Of a stretch of 21,309 nucleotides of DNA, positions 7,410 through 14,067 are shown piece after piece. The DNA comes from a virus. The DNA lies in the IMG/VR virus record IMGVR_UViG_3300044998_000061, positions 1-21,309 of that record. One strand, 5' to 3'. The notes beneath the pieces are model-generated. The model was not told the origin of the DNA, ran no database searches, and worked only from the letters and a program-made list of their open reading frames with translations. Every line of letters starts with the position of its first letter. Position 1 is the stretch's first letter. The translations under genes and the position numbers were made by a program.

Positions 7410-7921
7410 TCCTCGGTGGCGCGGCGTGTGTCTGGGATGACATCGCTGCGGCGCTCGACCTCGCAGAACCTGATTACGTCTTCGCCTGCAACGATATCGG
7501 AACCCGCTGGCCTCATCGCCTCGACGGGTGGGTCACTCTCCACCCCGAAAAGATGGTCGGGTGGCGCAAAGAAAGAAAGGCCAACGGCTTCACCTCGGCC
7601 CTCGTCCACGTTGGGAACGAGATCGCGCCAGGGGTCGATCGGGTCGTTGATTATCGCTTTCCGAGCATGGGGAGTTCGGGGTCTTCAGGGCTCTATGCTG
7701 CCAAGGTTGCGATGGAGTTGGCTGACCGCATCGTCCTGTGCGGCGTGCCAATGCAAGCCCGCGAGGCTCATTTCTTTGACGCGGCCCAGTGGGCAGAGTT
7801 CGGATCGTTCACTCAGGGGTGGCAAGACGCCATGCCCTACATCAAGGACCGCGTCCGCTCCATGAGTGGGTGGACCAAGGAATTGCTTGGGGCTCCGTCC
7901 CCGCAATGGCTGGCCGGGTGA
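7385..7921 (+). CDS. Rossmann-like protein of glycan cassette (DUF115/sialyltransferase-like), unknown activity
   Basis: A 178-residue protein beginning with a nucleotide-binding-type strand and glycine turn (LALVLGGAACVWDD). It contains VFACNDIG, WVTLHPEKM, and a distinctive GSSGSSGLYAAKVAMEL followed by ADRIVLCGVPM. A glycine/serine turn before a helix with '(G/C)xSG..A...A' and a following hydrophobic strand with 'GxP/D' is seen in DUF115 and related sialyltransferase-like Rossmann proteins. HFFD and WTKELLGAP mark the C-terminus. The 25-bp overlap with the glycosyltransferase gene, and no ribosome-binding gap, tie it to the sugar cassette. I do not recognise the exact family; a nucleotide-sugar or CMP-sugar binding role is an inference only. 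Confidence 0.5.
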   Translation: MARPTLALVLGGAACVWDDIAAALDLAEPDYVFACNDIGTRWPHRLDGWVTLHPEKMVGWRKERKANGFTSALVHVGNEIAPGVDRVVDYRFPSMGSSGSSGLYAAKVAMELADRIVLCGVPMQAREAHFFDAAQWAEFGSFTQGWQDAMPYIKDRVRSMSGWTKELLGAPSPQWLAG

Positions 7922-7979
7922 TCCTGCCAACCAAACCAGGCCCTCGGCGTGATGCCCGGCCACACTCTCGGGATGAGAC

Positions 7980-8732
7980 ATGCTAAAGCTGACGGTAGAT
8001 AGCCTCGATGCCATCGATGAGCCCCTGCGTTCTCTCTATGAGGAGAACGAAGGCAAGTTCCGCCTGAAGGTTGACGGTGTGGAGGACACATCGGGATTGC
8101 GTTCCGCGCTCGAAAAGGAGCGCAAGGCGGCGCGCGACCTCGAAAAGCGGGTCAAGAAGTGGGAAGCCCTCGGCAAGTCCGAAGAGGAAATCCAGGCGCT
8201 TCTTTCCGCTGCCGAACAGGCCGAGCACGAGAAGGCCAGCAAGGCCGGGGAGTGGGAAAAGCTCCGCGCCCAGATGAACGAAAAGCACGAGGCGGCTCTT
8301 CGTGCCGAGGCTGACAAGTCCACCAAGATGCGGGCCACCCTGGAACGCTATCTGGTCGATGCAGCCGCAACCACTGCAATCGCAGCCGCCAAGGGCGTCC
8401 CCGAACTCCTCCTGCCGCATGTCCAGCGGCATGTGAAGGTGGTTGAGGAAGACGGCGATTTTGTCGCCCGTGTGGTCGATGCGAAGGGTGATCCTCGCGT
8501 CAATTCCAAGGGCGAGCACATGACCATTTCGGACCTCGTTGGCGAAATGCGCCAGTCCGAAGTGTTCGGCCGGGCCTTTGAAAGCTCGGGCAATGCCGGC
8601 AGCGGGAAGCAGCCGGGGAACGGAGCCGGGGGAGCCGGCGCAACTCGCAAGTCCGACTTCAAGTCGGAGAAGGACCGGGCGGCCTACGTCGAGAAACACG
8701 GCGTCGAGGCTTACCGCAACCTTCCAAACTGA
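7980..8732 (+). CDS. Phage scaffolding protein
   Basis: A 250-residue protein immediately upstream of the major capsid gene, where scaffolds are normally encoded. It is highly charged and helical: residues about 40-115 form a long coiled coil (LEKERKAARDLEKRVKKWEALGK and on), followed by a helical segment (RATLERYLVDAAATTAIAAAKGVPELLLPHV), a Gly-rich linker (GNGAGGAGATRKSD) and a short charged C-terminus (KDRAAYVEKHGVEAYRNLPN) that may contact the capsid protein. These features fit GP20-type scaffolds that template the prohead and are then lost. Fifty-eight bp separate it from the sugar cassette, the first real gap after the portal. Confidence 0.82.
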   Translation: MLKLTVDSLDAIDEPLRSLYEENEGKFRLKVDGVEDTSGLRSALEKERKAARDLEKRVKKWEALGKSEEEIQALLSAAEQAEHEKASKAGEWEKLRAQMNEKHEAALRAEADKSTKMRATLERYLVDAAATTAIAAAKGVPELLLPHVQRHVKVVEEDGDFVARVVDAKGDPRVNSKGEHMTISDLVGEMRQSEVFGRAFESSGNAGSGKQPGNGAGGAGATRKSDFKSEKDRAAYVEKHGVEAYRNLPN

Positions 8733-8774
8733 AGCGGGCACCACGCAATCGGCTCACCATAAGGAACCTGACCC

Positions 8775-9755
8775 ATGGCCGATTACCTTGCCTCGAATAT
8801 GAAGATCTACCAGGAGTACATGAAGACCCGCGCGGCTGAAACGCTTCAGCAGCAGGCGGATGCATTCAATGCGGCGGTCAACAACGCCATCATCCTGTCC
8901 ACCGCCGAGAAGGCCGGCGACTACGAGTACGAGAGCTTCTTCAAGAGCATCTCCGGACTCGTCTCCCGCCGCGATACGACCTCGGTGTCTGCCGCGACGA
9001 AGCTGTCGATGGAGCAGGCCGAGTTCGCCCGCGTCAAGCTGAACCGCAAGATCGGCCCCGTCGATATGGCGCGTGATGCTTTCCGCAAGGCTTTCGCCCG
9101 GTATTCGGAGGCTGAGTTCTCCGGCATCCTCGGCGGGCAGGTCGCGGTGGCACAGCAGCTCGACATGCTCAACTCGGTTCTGCTTGCGACCCGAGCTGCG
9201 CTCGTCACCGCGTCTTCGGGCGCGATGATGTACACAGTTCCCTCGTCTGGCACGATCACCACGACTTCGCTCGTGGATGCTCTCGCCAAGATGGGCGACC
9301 GATCGGATCGTGTCGTGGCCTGGGTCATGCACTCCAAGGTGTACTTCAACCTGGTGAAGGAGCAGATCACGCAGAAGATCGACGGCGTGTCGAACTTCAA
9401 CGTCCAGACGGGCACGCCGATCACACTGAACCGCCCGGTGATTGTGACGGACAGTGCAAGCCTTACTGCGGGTTCACCGCTCGACTACTATACGCTTGGC
9501 CTCGTCTCCAATGCGGCCATGGCGGAGGTGACCGAGACCAACGATATCGTCGTTGACGATGTGACCGGTCTCGAAAATCTGATCACCCGTATGCAGGGCG
9601 AGTTCGCCTACAACGTGGGCGTCAAGGGCTTCCGTTACGACGTGGAGAACGGCGGCGCCAACCCGAACGCCACGGCGCTCGGCACCGGCACCAACTGGGA
9701 CAAGGTCGCGACTGACAACAAGTCGCTGGCCGGCGTGGTCCTGAAGAGCCGTTGA
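8775..9755 (+). CDS. Major capsid protein
   Basis: A 326-residue protein after the scaffold, with a strong AAGGA ribosome-binding site at about 8761-8765, as expected for the most abundant virion protein. The N-terminal region is helical (YQEYMKTRAAETLQQQADAFNAAV), the middle shows capsid-like segments (KIGPVDMARDAF, MYTVPSSGTITTTSLVDALAKMGDRSDRV with VAWVMHSKVYFNLVKEQI), followed by RPVIVTDSA and a C-terminal GEFAYNVGVKGFRYD. This is the pattern of a family of HK97-fold-like coat proteins in which a domain with 'W.mHs..y..L' is common. No maturation protease is encoded next to it. A terminator follows directly. Confidence 0.85.
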   Translation: MADYLASNMKIYQEYMKTRAAETLQQQADAFNAAVNNAIILSTAEKAGDYEYESFFKSISGLVSRRDTTSVSAATKLSMEQAEFARVKLNRKIGPVDMARDAFRKAFARYSEAEFSGILGGQVAVAQQLDMLNSVLLATRAALVTASSGAMMYTVPSSGTITTTSLVDALAKMGDRSDRVVAWVMHSKVYFNLVKEQITQKIDGVSNFNVQTGTPITLNRPVIVTDSASLTAGSPLDYYTLGLVSNAAMAEVTETNDIVVDDVTGLENLITRMQGEFAYNVGVKGFRYDVENGGANPNATALGTGTNWDKVATDNKSLAGVVLKSR

Positions 9756-9762
9756 TGAAATA

Positions 9763-9795
9763 CGGGGCGGGCTTCGGCTCGCCCCGCTTCTCTTT
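9763..9795 (+). terminator. Intrinsic-type terminator with TTCG loop after major capsid gene
   Basis: CGGGGCGGGC (9763-9772) pairs with GCTCGCCCCG (9777-9786) with one G-U pair around a TTCG tetraloop, followed by CTTCTCTTT. The stem is GC-rich and stable; the T-tract is interrupted. Its position right after the capsid stop suits partial termination that boosts capsid mRNA relative to downstream genes. Confidence 0.75.
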
Positions 9796-9807
9796 CGGAG
9801 GCGAACG

Positions 9808-10176
9808 ATGCTGATCCTGTTTTATGGCGAAGACGGCGAGGCCGGGAAGGCCCGTCTCAAGGCTCTGAAGTCCGAAGGCATAGCCGCTCGCCTTTACCAT
9901 GCGACTGCGTGCAGGGAGGCCGAGCCGGCCCAGGGTGTCGAGTTCCTCCATGATGTGACGGAATACGAGCGGTCCCGGCTGGAGGCTCTTTTTGGCTTCG
10001 CAGGGCATCGTCAGCCACCGTTTGCGCCTCCTCCTCCTGCGGACCCCGCAGAAGCGACGGAAAGGCCAGGAAAAGGCCCCGGTGGCCGCTGGTACGTCAA
10101 GCGGGGTCGGGAGATCATGAGCGGCCCCTATGCTTCTGAGGATGATGCTGCATCTGCTATCGGGGCGAGGGCCTGA
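9808..10176 (+). CDS. Small head-region protein of unknown function
   Basis: A 122-residue protein with an excellent GGAGG ribosome-binding site before its ATG. It has three parts: an N-terminal alpha/beta stretch (LILFYGEDGEAGKARLKALKSEGIAARLYHA), a proline-rich linker (PPFAPPPPADPAEA) and a C-terminal mini-domain of the form GRWYVKRGREIMSGPYASEDDAASAI, a 'x-W-Y-V-x-R-G ... GPY.t..eA..A' pattern that occurs in small phage head/tail proteins. It sits between capsid and connector genes. I do not recognise its function; it could be a capsid-associated or decoration protein. Confidence 0.7.
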   Translation: MLILFYGEDGEAGKARLKALKSEGIAARLYHATACREAEPAQGVEFLHDVTEYERSRLEALFGFAGHRQPPFAPPPPADPAEATERPGKGPGGRWYVKRGREIMSGPYASEDDAASAIGARA

Positions 10177-10178
10177 CG

Positions 10179-10694
10179 ATGGCTCTCAGCGTTGAGGATG
10201 GCACCGGCGACATTGCGAGCGATGCCTATGCGTCGGTGTCCACGGTCGCGGCCTATGCGGTGGCTCGCGGCAAGGTGTTCCCTTCGTCACCCGCTGCGCC
10301 CGCTGAGGCTGCCATCCGCATCGCCACATCATGGATCGACGCCACCTATCGGGGCCGGTTCCCCGGCAGGCGCCTCAACGGTCGCGAACAAGCTCTCGAA
10401 TGGCCGCGCTCCGGTGCGACCGACACCAACGGCGAAGAGGTTGCCTCGGATGAGGTGCCGCAGGAGATCGTCAACGCCGTCTGTGAGGCCGCTATCCGTG
10501 AGTTTGCCAAGCCCGGCACCCTTGCGCCGGACCTGAAGCGCGGTGGCGCGATCAAGTCCGTAAAGGCTGGCAGCGTGCAGGTGGACTACATGGCCGGCGC
10601 GTCTGCCGAGACGACGTTCAAGGCGATCGACCAAGCGCTTTCGTCTCTTCTGCCTGCCCGTTCGGCCTATTCCGTGCTTGCCGTGAGGGGTTGA
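10179..10694 (+). CDS. Head-tail connector, DnaT-like family
   Basis: A 171-residue protein that matches the family annotated as 'putative DnaT-like ssDNA-binding protein', which structurally corresponds to gp6/adaptor-type head-tail connectors. Seen features: an opening DAYASVSTVAAYAVARG, a helix of aligned Ala residues with ATSWIDATYRGRFPG, QALEWPRSGA, and EVPQEIVNAVCEAAIREFAKPG, then KSVKAGSVQVDY and a terminal helix. The adaptor ring binds below the portal. It starts 2 bp after the preceding stop and its own stop overlaps the next ATG (TGATG). The connector role is from family and location. Confidence 0.75.
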   Translation: MALSVEDGTGDIASDAYASVSTVAAYAVARGKVFPSSPAAPAEAAIRIATSWIDATYRGRFPGRRLNGREQALEWPRSGATDTNGEEVASDEVPQEIVNAVCEAAIREFAKPGTLAPDLKRGGAIKSVKAGSVQVDYMAGASAETTFKAIDQALSSLLPARSAYSVLAVRG

Positions 10695-11065
10695 TGAGCA
10701 TCCTCGACGACCTGCCCGACACTATCGGCGGCGCGCTCGCAGACACGTTCCGCGATGCCACGCTGACGAAGACCACCACGACGCCCGCGGCGAACCCGTG
10801 GGACTCGCCGACGACCTCGACGGCATCCTACACCTGCAAGGCCCTTCGCGACACGTTCGGCGCCTATTGGCTGTCTGGCGGGCTCGTGGACGCCGAGGAC
10901 GTGAAGGTGCTGATCTTGGCCTCCACGCTTTCCGTCGCGCCTGAAGCCGGCGACCGCATCACGATCGGGTCGGAGATGTGGACGATTGTTCCGGCGGGAA
11001 GCGGCAAGCCCGCGGTGGCAACCGATCCGGCGAACGCGGTCTGGGAACTCAGGGCACGCAAATGA
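10694..11065 (+). CDS. Putative head-completion / head-tail joining protein
   Basis: A 123-residue protein beginning MSILDDLPDTIGGALADTF, with a Thr-rich stretch and a beta-rich core (SYTCKALRDTFGAYW, DVKVLILASTLSVAPEAGDRITIG, MWTIVPAG, WELRARK). The 'pD.ItigG.. W.i..' kind of pattern is typical of stopper or head-closure proteins that seal the portal after packaging. Its place between the adaptor and neck genes fits. GAGGGG precedes the ATG, and a TGATG overlap couples it to the connector gene. Family not firmly recognised. Confidence 0.6.
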   Translation: MSILDDLPDTIGGALADTFRDATLTKTTTTPAANPWDSPTTSTASYTCKALRDTFGAYWLSGGLVDAEDVKVLILASTLSVAPEAGDRITIGSEMWTIVPAGSGKPAVATDPANAVWELRARK

Positions 11066-11508
11066 CCACGATCGCATATCGCGACGGCATCATGGCATCG
11101 GATAGCGGCTCGTGGGTAGGCGGGGCGTTAATTTCGTGGGCTCGCAAGTTGGCGGTCGGGCCGGACGGCACGCTCTACGGTGCCACCGGCAATGCGCCCG
11201 AAGCTACGGCATTCCTGCATTGGGTTGATATGGGCTGCGAAGGCGACCCGCCGAAGGCCGAGGCGCTGCCTGATAGCGGCAACTCGTTTCTTGTGCTCGC
11301 GGCCCGCCCGGCGGGGCATATCGAACTCATCGGCGCTCGCGGTATTGAACGCTACATGGCGCCGTATTTCGCGCTGGGGGCTGGGGCGGCAGTGGCATAC
11401 GGCGCGCTGTTCATGGGCGCGACCGCGGAACAGGCAATCGAGGCCGCAAAAGAGCACGGGGATGGTGCCCACGGCCCCGTGCAAAGCGTTCGGAGCTCGT
11501 TCGCCTGA
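11062..11508 (+). CDS. Proteasome/HslV-like Ntn hydrolase
   Basis: A 148-residue protein that starts MTTIAYRDGIMASDSG, the same arrangement as the mature N-terminus of HslV and proteasome beta subunits. After Met removal the catalytic Thr1 would be exposed, with Asp13 and Lys28 (in ARKLAV) in plausible places for the Thr/Asp/Lys set. A following strand has YGATGNAPEATAFLHWV, comparable to the 'Gfag..ad...l' region, and the C-terminal half has AYGALFMGATAEQAIEAAKEH. No propeptide is present. Small phage proteins of this type exist among virion gene clusters, but their substrate is unknown. It overlaps the previous gene by 4 bp (ATGA). The longer frame starting upstream at 10978 is not used, since the conserved Thr would be internal. 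Confidence 0.78.
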   Translation: MTTIAYRDGIMASDSGSWVGGALISWARKLAVGPDGTLYGATGNAPEATAFLHWVDMGCEGDPPKAEALPDSGNSFLVLAARPAGHIELIGARGIERYMAPYFALGAGAAVAYGALFMGATAEQAIEAAKEHGDGAHGPVQSVRSSFA

Positions 11509-11693
11509 TGGCAACCGAGGACGAAGACCCGCGCCTTGACACCCTCGCTGACGCCGCGGTCATTCACCATGTGAGGTCGCGTTCCATTCTGTGCCTTGAG
11601 GCCGCTATATCCTGCCTCCTCGATGGCTACGACGCCAGGGAGGTCGCGGAAATCCTCCGGCAGCACGCCGAACACCTGGAAGACCATGGCTAG
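11508..11693 (+). CDS. 61-aa acidic helical protein, unknown
   Basis: A small, acidic, helix-rich protein (MATEDEDPRLDTLADAA ... EVAEILRQHAEHLED). Its ATG shares bases with the stop of the Ntn hydrolase gene (TGATG) and its end overlaps the minor head gene by 8 bp, so it is part of the translated operon. No family is recognised. Such small proteins next to an Ntn hydrolase could be an adaptor or merely a linker gene. Confidence 0.65.
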   Translation: MATEDEDPRLDTLADAAVIHHVRSRSILCLEAAISCLLDGYDAREVAEILRQHAEHLEDHG

Positions 11694-12708
11694 GCGCGGC
11701 AACAGGAACACGCTTGAGGCGCTTCTAGATCGCCTTGAGCCGAACACCAGAAAGGCATTCGAGGATGTCATCTACGACATCCGCAGGAATATCGACCTTC
11801 AGACCCTCACAGCGCGTCTAGAGGCCCGCGATATTGAGGGCGCCATCCGCGCTCTCAATATCGACGATGCCGCATTTAGGCCGCTAGAGGCTGCCCTGGT
11901 TGAGGCGTTCAACACTGGTGGACTCGCCACAGTCAACCGTATGCCTCCGCTTCGTCTTGAGACCGGGGAGCGAGCAGTCATCAGGTTTGACGCCCGCAAC
12001 CTAGTGGGCGAGGGCATCCTTCGCCAGCAGTCAGGAACTCTCATCCGAGAGATCAAGGCGGATGCCTTGTTCGGTGCCCGCTCGTATCTTTCTGACGCTC
12101 TTTCGAGAGGGGAAAACCCAACTACCACTGCGCTCGATCTGGCAGGCCGGATCAATCGCGCCAGTGGCAGGCGAGAGGGTGGTTTGATCGGGTTGACCAG
12201 TTCTCAGGTGGACACAGCTCGCCGGTTCGCTCTGGAATTGGCAACCGGGGATGCGAATGCGCTCTCCCGGAAACTCCGAGACCCCAGGTTTGATCGCACG
12301 ATCCGCAATGCGATTAAAGAAGGTAGGGGGCTCACCTCTGCCGAAGCGGTGCCGATGTATCGCGCATATCTCAACCGAGCACTTCGGTGGCGTGCAGAAA
12401 CGATCGCGCGGACGGAGACCATGACGGCCCTCAGCCAAGCGCAGGATGAGGCTTTTCGGCAAAACATTGAGGCTGGCAAGATTGACCCGTCTGCCGTGAC
12501 ATCTACTTGGTATGCGACGGGCGACAAACGAACCCGCGATACACACCGCGAAATGAGCGGGCAGAAGGTTGCATGGGGCGAACTGTTCATCTCTCCCTCC
12601 GGTGCCCGTCTCCGTTATCCGGGAGACCCGCGCGCACCCGCTTCCGAGCGGATAAATTGCCGCTGCGCCCGGTCGATTGACGTGGATTACCTAAAGCAGT
12701 TCCGCTGA
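11686..12708 (+). CDS. Minor head protein, SPP1 gp7 / Mu F-like
   Basis: A 340-residue protein of the Phage_Mu_F family, ejected or internal head proteins that bind the portal. The diagnostic C-terminal part is present: RAETIARTETMTALSQAQDEAF near residues 236-257, then TWYATGDKRTRDTHREMSGQ, followed by RYPGDPRAPASERINCRCA. The 'ARTE ... W....D.RtR..H..m.g' and 'iNCRC' signatures are clear. The start at 11686 is inside the end of the preceding gene; the open frame extends to 11596 but without a better start. It lies far from the portal, whereas this gene often follows it. Its base composition is lower (about 55% G+C by eye) than that of neighbouring virion genes. Confidence 0.85.
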   Translation: MARRGNRNTLEALLDRLEPNTRKAFEDVIYDIRRNIDLQTLTARLEARDIEGAIRALNIDDAAFRPLEAALVEAFNTGGLATVNRMPPLRLETGERAVIRFDARNLVGEGILRQQSGTLIREIKADALFGARSYLSDALSRGENPTTTALDLAGRINRASGRREGGLIGLTSSQVDTARRFALELATGDANALSRKLRDPRFDRTIRNAIKEGRGLTSAEAVPMYRAYLNRALRWRAETIARTETMTALSQAQDEAFRQNIEAGKIDPSAVTSTWYATGDKRTRDTHREMSGQKVAWGELFISPSGARLRYPGDPRAPASERINCRCARSIDVDYLKQFR

Positions 12709-13133
12709 TGGCCGTTACGAACCTTGCCTTTTCAGCCAAAATTGAACAGTTCGACAAGGATGCGGCAAAAAAGATGACTGCCGTTGCCCGCCAATCAGCG
12801 CAAGACGTGCGGAACACGATGCTATTCGGCCCGGCCATGAGAGTTGACACCGGTTTTCTGCGCCGGTCGCTCCTAGAATCCACGACTGCGATGCCGACGA
12901 TTGACCCGAACGCAAAGCCTGGTTCGTTCGCATATGAAGCCCCGCCGACCGTCAGCCTCGTGATCGCTGGTTGGGAGTTGGGGAAGCCCCTCTATATGGG
13001 GTTCACAGCGGCATATGCCGCGCATCGCGAGTACGGCGCCAACGGACAGGCCCCTGACGCATTCGTTCGCACGGCCGCGGCGCAGTGGCAGCAGATCGTC
13101 AATCGGAACGCGGCGCAGGTTCGGAAGGACTGA
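12708..13133 (+). CDS. HK97 gp10-like neck/tail completion protein
   Basis: A 141-residue protein with the profile of HK97 gp10-like proteins: N-terminal helical region (KIEQFDKDAAKKMTAVARQSAQDV), a 'P(v)DTGfLR.Sl' type segment (RVDTGFLRRSL), a beta strand region, YMGFTAAYAAHREYG, and APDAFVRTAAAQWQ near the end. Such proteins join the tail to the head. A TGATG overlap couples it to the minor head gene. Its 3' end is overlapped by the oppositely oriented small gene at 13099-13308. Confidence 0.82.
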   Translation: MAVTNLAFSAKIEQFDKDAAKKMTAVARQSAQDVRNTMLFGPAMRVDTGFLRRSLLESTTAMPTIDPNAKPGSFAYEAPPTVSLVIAGWELGKPLYMGFTAAYAAHREYGANGQAPDAFVRTAAAQWQQIVNRNAAQVRKD

Positions 13134-13308
13134 TGACGCAGCCAAGGGTATCGGCCATGACGAGGGCGAGTTGCAGCGCTGTGAGGCTGCGGCGCGCGAC
13201 CTGAAGCGCGGTGTTCCCTCGGATCGTTGCCCCCTCGGCCCGGCCCAGCGTCTCTGCCGCCTTGTGAATCAGGTCATAGACCTCGTTATCGGACAGTTTC
13301 GGCGGCAT
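13099..13308 (-). CDS. Small antisense-strand gene, 69 aa, unknown
   Basis: In the 228-bp gap between the neck and tail-terminator genes, the minus strand encodes a coherent soluble peptide starting MPPKLSDNEVYDLIHKAAE and containing a helical ARRSLTALQLALVMADTLG. Third codon positions are mostly G/C, like real genes of this operon, while the plus strand has no good frame. Its 3' end overlaps the end of the neck gene by 35 bp. There is a G-run right before the ATG but no well-spaced ribosome-binding site, which lowers confidence. A longer upstream frame exists to 13464 inside the tail-terminator gene but reads poorly. Function is not recognised. Confidence 0.5.
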   Translation of the reverse strand: MPPKLSDNEVYDLIHKAAETLGRAEGATIRGNTALQVARRSLTALQLALVMADTLGCVISPSEPAPRSD

Positions 13309-13361
13309 CCCCCGACCGTAGCAGCGCGCCGCGACGGCGGGAAGTGAAAGGGGTTTCGGAG

Positions 13362-13775
13362 ATGGCCGTCTATTCGGACACCAAGGTCTGGGCTGCGCTG
13401 GCGGCTCGGCTCCAGACGCTGACCTTCTCGCCGGCCCTGCCCATCGCATGGCCGAACACGACATTCAGCCCGCCCGCAGGTCGCAAATGGCTCCGGGTCA
13501 ACGAAATCCCCGCCTCGACCACGCCCTATGCCCTGTCTGGCGGCACCAGCGAGCACATCGGCCTGATGCAGGTGGACGTGTTCCGGCCCCTGAACGAGGG
13601 CCATGTCCCCGCGAAGGAGACAGCCGGCAGGATTGCCGCGCACTTCCCGGTCGCGCTTCGGCTGTTCAGCGACGGCGTGAAGGTCGTCATCACCCGATCC
13701 GAACTCGGTCCGGTCCTGAAGCAGGACACCGAGATCATGCTGCCTGTCACCATTCGGTGGCGCGCGTTCATCTGA
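13362..13775 (+). CDS. Tail terminator-like protein (DUF4128 / gpU-like)
   Basis: A 137-residue protein resembling tail terminators, which cap the tail tube at the head end. It begins with a helical segment (YSDTKVWAALAARLQTL), has PIAWPNTTF and KWLRVNEIP, a QVDVFRPLNEG strand, a helix (KETAGRIAAHFP) and a closing VTIRWRAF. The 'l....W.n..f.p..w..v.i.......... G. .q.dvy' pattern fits the DUF4128 family. The ATG at 13362 is preceded by GGAG; the frame is open to 13227 but that part overlaps the antisense gene and lacks family-like sequence. It starts the tail module. Confidence 0.75.
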   Translation: MAVYSDTKVWAALAARLQTLTFSPALPIAWPNTTFSPPAGRKWLRVNEIPASTTPYALSGGTSEHIGLMQVDVFRPLNEGHVPAKETAGRIAAHFPVALRLFSDGVKVVITRSELGPVLKQDTEIMLPVTIRWRAFI

Positions 13776-13785
13776 GGACCCCACC

Positions 13786-13989
13786 ATGCCCCGATACGAT
13801 GTCACGTCCAAGGCCAAGGGCGAGCGCGGCTTCGCGCATGTTGCCGGCTTCGCCACCATCCAGCCCGGCCAGACCCTCGATGGCATGGACCTTACCGACC
13901 CCCAGGTCGCGGCGCTGATGCTGACACGGGAGTTCACGCTTTCCGCCGTCGCCGAGCCCGCCGCTATCGCGAAGACCCGCAAGGGCTGA
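13786..13989 (+). CDS. 67-aa small tail-module protein, unknown
   Basis: A small basic protein (MPRYDVTSKAKGERGFAHVAGFATIQPGQ ... FTLSAVAEPAAIAKTRKG), 10 bp after the tail terminator gene with GAGGACC upstream. It shows a small beta-rich pattern (YDVTSKAKGERGFAHVAG and a Mu-like 'iqPGqtl'), reminiscent of short N-terminal domains of Mu-like phage proteins, but I do not recognise it. It lies just before a terminator and the tail tube gene. Confidence 0.6.
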   Translation: MPRYDVTSKAKGERGFAHVAGFATIQPGQTLDGMDLTDPQVAALMLTREFTLSAVAEPAAIAKTRKG

Positions 13990-14022
13990 CCACCATCCAT
14001 CCCGGCCCGGCCGGATCGCATG

Positions 14023-14053
14023 AGGCCGCTCCATTCCGGGGCGGCTTTCCTTT
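14023..14053 (+). terminator. Intrinsic-type terminator before tail tube gene
   Basis: GCCGCTCC (14025-14032) pairs with GGGGCGGC (14038-14045) with one G-U pair and a 5-nt loop, extended weakly by AG/TT on the flanks, and followed by TTTCCTTT. It ends about 15 bp before the tail tube ATG. Its strength in vivo is unknown. It could reset transcript levels before the abundant tube protein. Confidence 0.65.
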
Positions 14054-14067
14054 AACAGGAGGCCCCC

